A program made the position numbers and the translations under genes. From Owenia fusiformis (Eukaryota > Annelida > Polychaeta > Sabellida > Oweniidae), in assembly GCA_903813345.2 (NCBI GenBank), contig CAIIXF020000012.1, positions 33,308,572 through 33,372,571 of the forward strand: a stretch of 64,000 bases of DNA, written 5' to 3'. Below are positions 12,148 through 21,889 of the stretch, piece after piece. Each line of letters starts with the position of its first letter. Position 1 is the first letter of the stretch. The notes beneath the pieces are model-generated. The model was given only the letters and a program-made list of their open reading frames with translations. It searched no databases and was not told the origin of the DNA.

Positions 12148-12760
12148 CTGAATGTTCATAATTAGCCTCAATGTTAACATTGAACTTTAATGTTAACATT
12201 GAACTCCAATGTTAACATTGAACTTTATGTTAACATTGAACTTTAATGTTAACATTGAACTTCAATGTTAGCATTTAACTTTATGTTAACATTGAGCTTT
12301 AATTTAAACATTGAACTTTAATGTTAATATTGAACTCCAATGTTAACATTGAACTTTATGTTAACATTGAACTTCAATGTTAGCATTTAACTTTAATGTT
12401 AACATTGAACTTTAATTTAAACATTGAACTTTAATGTTAACATTGAACTTTAATTTAAACATTGAACTTTAATGTTAATATTGAACTCCAATGTTAACAT
12501 TGAACTTTATGTTAACATTGAACTTCAATGTTAGCATTTAACTTTATGTTAACATTGAGCTTTAATTTAAACATTGAACTTTAATGTTAACATTGAACTT
12601 TATGTTAACATTTAACTTCAATGTTAGCATTTAACTTTGTGTAACATTGAGCTTTGATTTAAACATTGAACTCCAATTTTAACATTGAACTCTAATGTTA
12701 ATATTGAACTTTATGTTAACATTTAACTTTAATGTTAACATCGGACCTTAATGATATTGA
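12148..12760. repeat. Minisatellite, ~18-19 bp unit (AATGTTAACATTGAACTTT)
   Basis: More than 30 imperfect units contain the HpaI-like GTTAAC core, with variants TTTAAAC and GTTAGC. It is self-complementary in part, and it ends where unit decay becomes complete near 12760. Confidence 0.9.
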
Positions 12761-13179
12761 AACTATTGTTATTGTTATTTTACCTCAATGTAAATATTTA
12801 ACTTCAGTGTTGATATTCTACCTCTGCGTGATAGAAAAACTGTATAATATTTCTATATTCACTAGATAACCATAGTATAAATTCATGTCTAATAACACAT
12901 GGAAATTCTCAGTTGGTTCAGAGGTAGACTAAATGTCTGTTTATCCCTCATGAGAGTCTATGTTTCAATTAATAGAACGCCTAAAAGCTGTAATAATTCA
13001 GTATAAAGCATGTATAATTTAATATTTTCTAAAAAGATATGTGCGCTGCATCGTGATTATTCACAGAATCATGGTATAAATGTTGATCTGACCAAATGTA
13101 CCATTTTCTCAATATTTTGAATTGATTTCCTTGAAAGAGAAAGCATTTCATAAGCATTTATTAACATTAGCATTTACAG

Positions 13180-13690
13180 ACAAGAATTACCAGACATATT
13201 AGCATTTTTAAGCATTAGCATTTTCAGACAAATTAGCATTACCAATCACATAATTATTTCTTAACATTAACATACAAATGAGCATTTTCAGACAAATTAG
13301 CATTTCCAATCACATAATTATTTCTTAACATTAGCATACAAATTAGCATTTTCAGAAAAATTAGCATTACCAATCACATGATTATTTCTTAACATTAGCA
13401 TACAAATTAGCATTTTCAGACAAATTAGCATTACCAATCACATGATTATTTCTTAACATTAGCATACAAATTAGCATTTTCAGACAAATTAGCATTACCA
13501 ATCACATGATTATTTCTTAACATTAGCATACAAATTAGCATTTTCAGACAAATTAGCATTACCAATCACATGATTATTTCTTAACATTAGCATACAAATT
13601 AGCATTTTCAGACAAATTAGCATTACCAATCACATAATTATTTCTTAACATTAGCATACAAATTAGCATTTCAAGAGAAATAAGCATCAG
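13180..13690. repeat. Minisatellite, 64-bp unit
   Basis: About seven units of the form ATTATTTCTTAACATTAGCA...CAAATTAGCATTACCAATC. Internal ATTAGCATT repeats suggest the 64-mer grew from a shorter motif; degenerate AGCATTTCCAGA remnants continue to about 13910. Confidence 0.9.
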
Positions 13691-14363
13691 CATAATAAGC
13701 ATCAACAGGCAAATAAGCATTTCAAGACATTAGTATTTCCAGAAAAAACAGCAATACAAAACAAATTAGCATTCTAAACACAAGTGTTAGATATTAGCAG
13801 TGTCACACATTGACATTTCTAAACATCTAAGCATTTCCAGATAAAATTACATTTCCAATTTTTGGACTCAGTATTTCTAGATATTAGCATTTCCAGAAAT
13901 AAGCACTGCCAGACACAACAATAGCGATATTTAATTTCAAGTTAGTGTGATAATATTGATTCTCCAACATCTTAGAGCAACGATCTATTCTAATCCTAAA
14001 ATGAAATTCTACATATTTACAATTGTCCATCTAAAGAATTACACAAAGATAGAGAGGAGTCCAAGAACCTACTTTCAAATAGAATCAAGTTCCGTCTTTT
14101 TATATTATGGCATCGGTTCTACAATGTACATTTTATCGTGACTATATAGAGCAATACTAGAAAAGATCAATTGTAGCGTAGGATTTTTTGCAATGGTTAA
14201 TACCTTCAAAGAGATTAAGCTCATGGGCCTTGCTTTCTTATGTTATTGGTTAGAAACGCAAGCCTGTGTCAGAGTAGGATTTCACACAGCAATTAGGAAA
14301 TTAAGAATGACCTCATATTATATAAATGTTCTCACACTACCCAGAAAAAGTTTACTTTTAATT

Positions 14364-14612
14364 ATTATGTCACTTCCAAAAGTGTTGACATATTGTTATG
14401 GTCTCCGTTTTTGTGAAGGTCCAAGGGTATTTTTTCAACTTGCTTCAAATTGACCAAATATTTTTTCAAAATCATCAAGATATCAGAAATTCAAATCTGA
14501 TTTTTAGACCAATTTTCAAAATCATCTACAAGTTCTCAGAAGCTCAAATCTGACTAAGATTGAGATCATAATATTGTGAGCACCTATGTTGTTACATTTT
14601 GCCTTGTTTTGG
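14364..14612 (-). mobile_element. Satellite-bearing MITE, single-unit copy
   Basis: It starts ATGTCACTTCCAAAAGTG, continues TTGTTATGGTCTCCGTTTT as in the 18.3-kb copy, has about one and a half satellite units, and ends GTTGTTACATTTTGCC. It is short and lacks the CGTCCGGCG block. Confidence 0.75.
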
Positions 14613-15500
14613 CTTTAATGTTTTGGTAGCCTGCATCCTGCATTAATGGACATTAATGATTTTTCAAACTGCCAAGTATTATCATTTGTGTGGTCTTTAT
14701 TTTCGATTCATGATGCCACACTTTTTGAGGGGGTGTATTATATTATCAGCCTCAATTAATACACCAGCTGCATGCAATGAATTTTGAGATAATCTACCAT
14801 CTAAAAACATTCAGATGTAAAGAAAACCAATATTTAATCATTCAAACCCCATCTGAGAAACAATCATTCTTGTTATCACGCAAAATAAAATCCATCCTTT
14901 ACAAGAGAATTCAAATCTCTATCCTCTGGCCTAATAGGTTGGTGACAATTTCTGTAAAGAGGCCTAATAAACAAAAATGCTGCACCCCCCATACAATTTT
15001 TCATGTTTGGTACCAAATTAAAGCTAGAAATGTGTAGAAATACGATATTTATATAAGTGTAACATTGATTAGACCAGTGTGTATGGGTACATACAGGGTA
15101 TGTTGAGTCTTAACCTTTTACAAGACAACCTGCCTCTGATCATTAACCTCTAGGGTAAAAAGTGGTATATTTCTAATGCATGTATACTATACATGTATAC
15201 TATACATGTTCATAGTTTTTGTTGATAAAGTCTGTTAGAAATCTCCTGATCCATAAAAGGTGCTCTCTGTGGGTAGGTTGTTACAATAGAGAAGGTATAG
15301 TGAAGTCAAAAGAGTACGTTCTTGTTCATTCGAAAAATCTGTTTACAAGAGAGAGGTGTTCATAGAAAGATGTGTTCACAAGAAAATGTGTAAATTAAAG
15401 AGAGGTGTTCACTGTAGAAAGGTGTTAAATAAAAATATATTTACTCTAGAGAGAAGTGTTTCAATAAAATATGTGTGTTCATTTAGACTTAGTTCTTCTG
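14613..15500. other. RILPL intron, nothing firm
   Basis: An 86-codon open stretch at 14777-15037 has no protein character. GAGAGGTGTTCA blocks at 15345-15480 resemble the pogo-like MITE body but lack clear ends. Confidence 0.45.
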
Positions 15501-15504
15501 TTTT

Positions 15505-16090
15505 TTACAGCATGCTCCGTTGCATGATGCTGACAATATAATTATGTTTTATCGCCCTTTTGCATGATGCTGTACAATATAATTATGTTTGATTGCCCCT
15601 TTGCAAGATGCTATACAATATATTTATGTTTGATCATCCCTTTACATGATGTTGTAAAATATAATTAGGTTTGATTGTCCCTTTGTATGATGCTATACAA
15701 TATAATTATGTTTGATTGCCCCTTTGCATGATGCTGTACAATATAATTATGTTTGATTGCCCCTTTGTATGATGCTATACAATATATTAATGTTTGATCG
15801 TCCTTTTACATGGTGCTATACAATATATTTATGTTTGATTCCCCCTTAGCATGATATTGTATAATATAATTATGTTCGTTTGCCCCTTTGCATGATGTTG
15901 TACAATATAATTTTGTTTGATTGCCCCTTTGTATGATGCTATACAATATATTAATGTTTGATCGTCCCTTTACATGGTGCTATACAATATATTAATGTTT
16001 GATTGCCCCTTTGCATAAAACTGTACAATAAGTTTTGTTTGATTGCCCTTTGGCATGGTGCTATACAATATGATTATGTTTGATGCTGCA
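15505..16090. repeat. Minisatellite, 41-bp unit
   Basis: About 14 units of TTGCATGATGCTGTACAATA followed by TAATTATGTTTGATTGCCCC. Variants alternate (GTATGATGCTATAC, ACATGGTGCTATAC), hinting at higher-order structure. Confidence 0.9.
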
Positions 16091-16489
16091 TGCATGATAA
16101 ATATTAATTTCTAGTTTAATAGATGGCAATCTATAAGGCATTATTAATTTTCCTCTAGAATCTGAATACAGAAAAGTAGAAAGCATTGAGATCAACAAGA
16201 ACCAATAAAAATAGAAACACTTAGGCATTGTTTGAACTGTGTATTTAAGAATACCAACTGATTGATTAAATAAGTAACCGAAAGAGACACATGCATGTGA
16301 AGGTAGTTTTGCTTGTCTGTGTTTGAGATGATCTCATCCTACGTTCGGAATTGGTTTCATAAATAGTCGTAGTTTTGTCCGGTGATGCTCAGTAATAGTC
16401 ATTTACCATCTGATTTACCATCTGAATGTGTTCATCAATACATTTTTATTTGTGAACCTCTCTGAATTAGCATAGTGAAAACAATATCA

Positions 16490-16715
16490 AAATACAATAA
16501 AACTTGTCTAAGTGAAACCTGTGAGACCTCTAAAACCTGGTCACCAGGGATGGGTTCTACTTAAAGAGTTTCATTTAACACTTGGATTGTGACTCTAAAA
16601 ACTGTTCTACTTGGGAGGTGTTCTACTTATTGATCTTAGGGGATTCTGATGTGTTCCACTAATAGAGGTGTTCCACTTCTAGAGGTGTTCCAGTCTACAG
16701 GTTTAACTGTATTTG
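16490..16715. mobile_element. Pogo/Tigger-like MITE
   Basis: It starts TACAATAAAACTTGTC and ends CAGGTTTAACTGTATT, with GGTGTTCCACTT and GGTGTTCTACTT body blocks. It lies 36 bp upstream of the RILPL exon at 16751. Confidence 0.65.
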
Positions 16716-16750
16716 TTCAGTATTTTCATATTTGTGTTTTTATGTTGTAG

Positions 16751-16869
16751 AGTTTGAAGAGGCAGAAGCCAAGATATTGGAGAAGTTCAAAGACACGGTT
16801 GATAGACAGAAAGATCGACTCAGAGTCTTAGAGAGAGAGCTTACTCAGAAAACAGTAGATCTAGAAGCG
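16751..16869 (+). CDS. RILPL: RILP-like protein, internal exon (coiled coil)
   Basis: The 119-nt exon follows the acceptor ttatgttgtag and ends GAAGCG|GTATGT. It enters in phase 1 and leaves in phase 0. It encodes a charged coiled coil with the order EFEEAEAKIL, VDRQKDRLRV and LERELTQKTVDLEA. The stretch (V)DxQ(K/R)D.(I/L)R..(E/D)REL..K..D(V/L)EA is a recognisable signature of the segment after RH1 in RILPL1 (recalled family knowledge). The preceding intron is 11.2 kb and the following one 41.5 kb; the latter contains the antisense protease cluster. No start codon belongs here: the upstream in-frame ATG is in the intron. Confidence 0.87.
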
Positions 16870-17720
16870 GTATGTATGTTTTTTATTAATTATATGAAGG
16901 TTTGGAATACATTTCACTTGGATTAGAGATCTATCAAGAATTTAAAGGAGGAAATGCTGGCAATAGTCTTTAAAATTGCTCTTAATATTCACTTGCAAAA
17001 CTACATTAGTTGCACAACACAAGTGCCATCTATTTATTAGTAGTAAATTGAATCACTCCTTAGATATATTAAATACTCATATTCAAGTCTTTATAAATAT
17101 CCATATCAACTTATTTTCCATATATCCAAGTCTTTTTTAATATCCATATCCAGTTTATCAATGCTTATAGATTTATCTTTATCATCAATATAAAGTACTA
17201 TTTAAATGTATGTAAGGAAGGCGATCTATACTTTTGTGTCAAGGTGACCATTTTTTGTCACGTCCTCTATATCTGTTTAACCTCAAGAAAATAGTCCATG
17301 GTTTTAATAATCCACTATATCGATTCATTATATAACTAGTGAGCTAGGAATCACCAGTTGTTCTATTCTATTATACATTCAACGTTTTGACGAAAATCGC
17401 ATGTAGTTGCGTTATCATTCCATATAAGGTAACCGGGGCAGCTCATTATAATTGGATTGTTATGTGGATCGCATCGCCAGAATTGTGAACAATTTTTTTT
17501 GTCAGCAAAATATGTCTCATTCGGCCAATTACACTCGGCTGAAACAAATAAGATATATAGAGGTTATTTCATGGGAGGTTTTTGATACAGTGTATATCTG
17601 AGGGAAATAAAGTATATCTACCTGAGGGACTGTAAATAATTACCCAGGGATTTCTGTCCCCTTTCAATTACTAGGTACCTTACTCCATCCACTATTTTTA
17701 CACTCAATCAGGTAAACAAA
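16870..17720. other. RILPL large intron, 5' end, nothing recognised
   Basis: AT-rich, with decaying CCATATCCA / ATATCCAAGTC repeats near 17090-17160. No missing exon of the orphan signal-peptide gene was found here on the minus strand. Confidence 0.5.
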
Positions 17721-17965
17721 AACAGTGAAACCTGAATTGTGCAACATCTCTTAACAGTAGAACATATCGTTAGTGGAACACTTTTCAGAGTCCCAAGACC
17801 AACTGAGTTAAAGGACAACTGAAATAGCTTTTCTCAACTTGCAGCTACAAAAATGGGGTTTTCTCCATTGTAAGCCCAACGTAGAGTTCTTGCGATAGCC
17901 ATTATAAAATAAATGTTAGATAACTGCTAACAGTCATAAATAACGAAACAAAACTAACTGATCAA

Positions 17966-18182
17966 TCAAATTGGCCCCCACGTGATTAGTAACGTCATAT
18001 ACAAAATATAGCTTTGGTTTATTGGTACCTTAGTAATGACAACGTCACGGCAACCATAGTATTGTTGTGTAAACAAATAACAAAACATTTTGGCATTATG
18101 ACGTCATGATCTAATGGACCAATGGACTAATGGACTAATGGGCCACGAGGGGACCAGTGAGAGATCACGTGGGGGCCAATAA
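17966..18182. mobile_element. Small MITE with CCCCCACGTGAT ends
   Basis: The left end TTGGCCCCCACGTGAT pairs with the right end ATCACGTGGGGGCCAA. An ATGGACTAATGG triplicate is near the right end. Confidence 0.65.
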
Positions 18183-18285
18183 CGTCACAACCAATTTGAA
18201 TATTGCTTATTAAGCAGCTATAACGATCCTTAGAGTGAATTAATTTTCACCCTACTGATGAGAAAACATGTCCAGATACATTTAT

Positions 18286-19645
18286 TATGTCACCACCAAA
18301 AGTGGTGACATATTGTTATGGTCTCCGTTTTTTTGCGACGGCGTCCGGCGGTTGGTGGTTGGCGTCCGGCGGTTGGTGTCCGGCGGTTGGCGTCCGGCGT
18401 CTGTAACAATTTCTTACAACTTCCTATAACTTAACAAATACTGTTTAGACTGACTTCAATTTTTTTCTAAATCATCTACATGTTGTCAGAAGTTCAAATC
18501 TGACTTTAGATTTGACATTTGACCTTCAATGACCTTCTCAAGGTCAAAAAGGTCTTTTTTCAACTTGCTTCACATTGACTAAATTTTTTTTCAAAATCAT
18601 CTACATGTTCTCAGAAATTCAAATCTGACTTTAGATTTGACATTTGACCTTCAAATCTGACTTCAGATTTGACATTTGACCTTCAATGACCTTCTCAAGG
18701 TCAAAAAAGGTCAAAAAGGTCTGTTTTCAACTTGCTTCACATTGACTAAATTTTTTTTCAAAATCATCTACATGTTCTCAGAAATTCAAATCTGACTTTA
18801 GATTTGACATTTGACCTTCAAATCTGACTTCAGATTTGACATTTGACCTTCAATGACCTTCTCAAGGTCAAAAAAGGTCAAAAAGGTCTGTTTTCAACTT
18901 GCTTCACATTGACTAAATTTTTTTTCAAAATCATCTACATGTTCTCAGAAATTCAAATCTGACTTTACATTTTACATTTGACCTTCAAATCTGACTTCAG
19001 ATTTGACATTTGACCTTCAATGACCTTCTCAAGGTCAAAAAAGGTCAAAAAGGTCTGTTTTCAACTTGCTTCACATTGACTAAATTTTTTTTCAAAATCA
19101 TCTACATGTTCTCAGAAATTCAAATCTGACTTTAGATTTGACATTTGACCTTCAAATCTGACTTCAGATTTGACATTTGACCTTCAATGACCTTCTCAAG
19201 GTCAAAAAAGGTCAAAAAGGTCTGTTTTCAACTTGCTTCAAATTGACTAAATTTTTTTTTCAAAATCATCTACGTGTTCTCAGAAATTCAAATCTGACTT
19301 TAGATTTGACATTTGACCTTCAATGACCTTCTCAAGGTCAAAAAAGGTCAAAAAGGTCTTTTTTCAACTTGCTTCAAATTGACTAATTTTTTTTTTCAAA
19401 ATCATCTACATGTTCTCAGAAATTCAAATCTGACTTTAGATTTGACATTTGACCTTTAATGACCTTCTTAAGGTCAAAAAAGGTCAAAAAGGTCTGTTTT
19501 CAACTTGCTTCAAATTGACCAATTTTTTTTTTCAAAATCATCTACATCTTTTCAGAAGTTCAAATTTGACTTTACAAGTTCTCAGAAATTCAAATCTGAC
19601 TTAAGTTTGAACTCATAATATTGTGAGCAACTAGGTGGTGACATT
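18286..19645 (-). mobile_element. Satellite-bearing MITE, copy 2 (inverted)
   Basis: It starts ATGTCACCACCAAAAGTGG and ends AGGTGGTGACAT. The GTCCGGCGGTTGG block is at 18330-18400. The satellite body is in reverse orientation to the 1.2-kb copy, with about eight units; several are organised as ~166-bp higher-order units in which a CAAATCTGACTT segment is doubled. Confidence 0.85.
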
Positions 19646-19986
19646 TTGTCATGTTAATGCCTTGTCAAAAAATTATATTGATTCCTTTAGGCTAAAAATA
19701 CCATTTCATATCTGCTTTAATGTATAATGAACCTCTATACCTTAAAACCTCCTGAGTAGAACACTTTTTAGAAAAACCAAAGGTGTTCCAATTAGACAGG
19801 TTGTACTGTACTACAAAGGGTAGAACTAATCTTCAGAGGACGATGATTCTACACATTTACATAATACATGTAGCTGAATCTACATAAATTGTCTCTCGTC
19901 AATGTAAATAATTTTGGAATTCTTACTTTCTTGATAAAGTAACATCTGATTATGATTTAAGGAATCTGTATTAATTTTGTACTTAC

Positions 19987-20071
19987 GATATTCACTTGCA
20001 ACCATAAGGATCACACAAAAGATCACCAAGATCAAGAACCGCAACATTTTCACCGTGTTAAACAGCTTCAA
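19987..20071 (-). pseudogene. Orphan phase-1 signal-peptide exon, possible relic of a fifth paralog
   Basis: From ATG at 20071, 28 codons encode a hydrophobic leader (KMLRFLILVIFCVILMVAS) ending at TATC|GTAAGT, an ideal donor in phase 1. The length is 85 nt, the same as exon 1 of gene D. The KR(I/L)xEP activation site is not reached. The region 0.7 kb upstream (20745-20830) resembles 51828-51910 upstream of gene C, which supports a paralog relationship. No matching exon 2 or later exon is seen between 19986 and 16870, where repeats dominate. It may be a dead remnant or the first exon of an unrelated small secreted protein. Confidence 0.4.
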
Positions 20072-21290
20072 TATACACCTTAAGTCTAGAAATCTCTCGA
20101 ACGACTATTCATCAAAAGGTGTTTATCTCTGCATTGTTGTTTCACTTAACCTTTTCATATTTACCATTTATTCTTTATTAAACGAAGATTCAATTAAAAA
20201 GAAATTGATGATAAATAGCATGATAATTGTCAACAGAAATAAGTTACGCACGAGGTTGTAAAATTGAATAACCTTGTCAATTACCATAGCTATTTGCATT
20301 CTTCTTCTTCAAGTTTGTTCATGTCACGTATTGTTTACTTGATGTTTCACAACTAGTACGCTTGATAATTGAAAGTCACGTTTGATTATTAAAACATAAC
20401 TCATTAAAGTTGGTTCATTTCACGTATTGTTTACTATATGTTCCATTACTCGTGTACTTGAAAAAAATTCTTACAACATTCTAGAGAATAAATCTAAAAT
20501 GTTTTTAATTTTTTTTAATTTATAATAATCTGTTACATGTACCATTAACAGCCATTATATGTGACCTTCTCCATGGCACTGGATTTGTTTTCATTACTAT
20601 GAAATATTACTGATCATTTCAGTAAAAATTGTGACCTTACCCAAACGGAAATGGAGATGATGTTTCACAACTAGTTTGACGCACGATACAACAGCACCCA
20701 GTCTCTAGGGAATTGATTATACTTTCAATACAAAGCAGTAGCAAACCCGAGGGAGGGGGATGTTAAACATTGTTTTTATGTGCTAGATCATAGTTTGGGA
20801 ATTGAGGGTTTCATTTCCCTAAGACCGAAACATAGATGTCCCATTTCATCGCACTTTGACAAAGTCGTCTGTTGTCGTCTTGTGCTGATTGGTGTGTGGG
20901 TGGGCGTGTACCACTGAAATGGAATCTTGTTATTGAAGTTGCAAGAAACCCCCTTACCTGTTCAGTTAGAACTTCTGCACTTGCGCTTGTATTTCAGAGC
21001 TTTTCTGTTATGATTAATTGAACAGGGCTATATTTGTCGTTAGATTTTTGTTGTCACTATTAATTATTTGTAGTTTATTTACTTGAATAAGATGTGCATA
21101 ATGTAAAACAATAAGCTTGAAGATAAATTTTATCCACACACATGTATGATAATTAATTGCAACCCAAACAACTGTATAAGATGAACGTCTTTGTACCAAA
21201 CTCTACTCAATGTCTTAAATGAGTTAAAATTACTGGTAGTTATTTATAGTTATTAAGTCTTTTTCCAAAACTATTCAGCAGTACATATGA
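20072..21290. other. Spacer below gene A
   Basis: It contains the probable upstream region of the orphan exon. 20745-20830 (GAGGGAGGGGGATGTTAAAC) resembles 51828-51910 upstream of gene C, and 20575-20690 (GGCACTGGATTTGTT) resembles 41845-41950. Gene A's AATAAA is at 21074-21079 (minus). No other exon seen. Confidence 0.5.
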
Positions 21291-21889
21291 CTAAATAGGA
21301 ATAACATCATCTTCATATGTTAACATCCTTGTCACAAGTTCCTCTGTAACAGTCTCTTGGTTTTGTTCACTTAGATAATCTCCACTGCTTGGGAACACAT
21401 CATTAACTGTAGGATCTGAACTGGCAATTCTTTTCAGGTCCTGTTCGCCATTTTTTTCCTTTTTGTTCTTCAATCTTACTGCAAGTATATCTGTGCAGTG
21501 TTTCAGTTCAAGATTTCTTGCCTTTGAGAAAGTCTTGCCTCTCCATGATCCAAAATAAGTGATTCCATCATGAAACAAAACCAAGAAATTCGCTGAATCA
21601 TTTCTGTTGCCATCTTGGAGTATATTTCCTCGGACTTCATCAAAAATTTTAAATGTAGCTGTTATTCCTTTCACCTCAGTTGATAGGTCAGCGTTGTTCA
21701 GTTCAGCAATGTTATTGGTCAGATCAATTTCGGTTCTTGCACCCTGGTCGAACATGACAGCAGCAACTAGAATATCACATCCTTTCTCTTGTAACATCTT
21801 TGCTGTTTTAATGGCCACAGTACGGCTGGATTCTTTAGATTCTTTACTAATGCTGCCTGATACATCAAATGCAAATATGACATCTATTT
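21291..21889 (-). CDS. Gene A terminal exon: complete vWA domain
   Basis: A single exon encodes the entire vWA fold and the stop codon. It starts at acceptor CATCTTTCAG|AAATAG. The first strand and MIDAS loop read IDVIFAFDVSGSIS, giving the DxSxS triad (Asp302, Ser304, Ser306 of gene A). A second strand reads ILVAAVMFD, and a later strand LVLFHDG is in the position of the usual TDG loop, with His in place of Thr. About 190 residues is normal for a vWA domain. The C terminus is acidic (YEDDVIPI). Because the exon is single and phase 1, it could have been shuffled in or out as a unit. Confidence 0.88.

Larger units (their letters stand above)
17724..19815. mobile_element. Interrupted pogo/Tigger-like MITE
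   Basis: The left half (CAGTGAAACCTGAATTG through AAGACCAACTGAGTTAA, 17727-17826) and the right half (TTAATGTATAATGAACCTC through GACAGGTTGTACTGTA, 19716-19813) line up with consecutive parts of the intact copy at 61488-61735. About 1.9 kb of other DNA, including two further elements, sits between them. Confidence 0.6.

Noticed and set aside
12148-13690. CRISPR-like arrays
   Set aside because: Units are contiguous minisatellites without unique spacers, in an animal intron.
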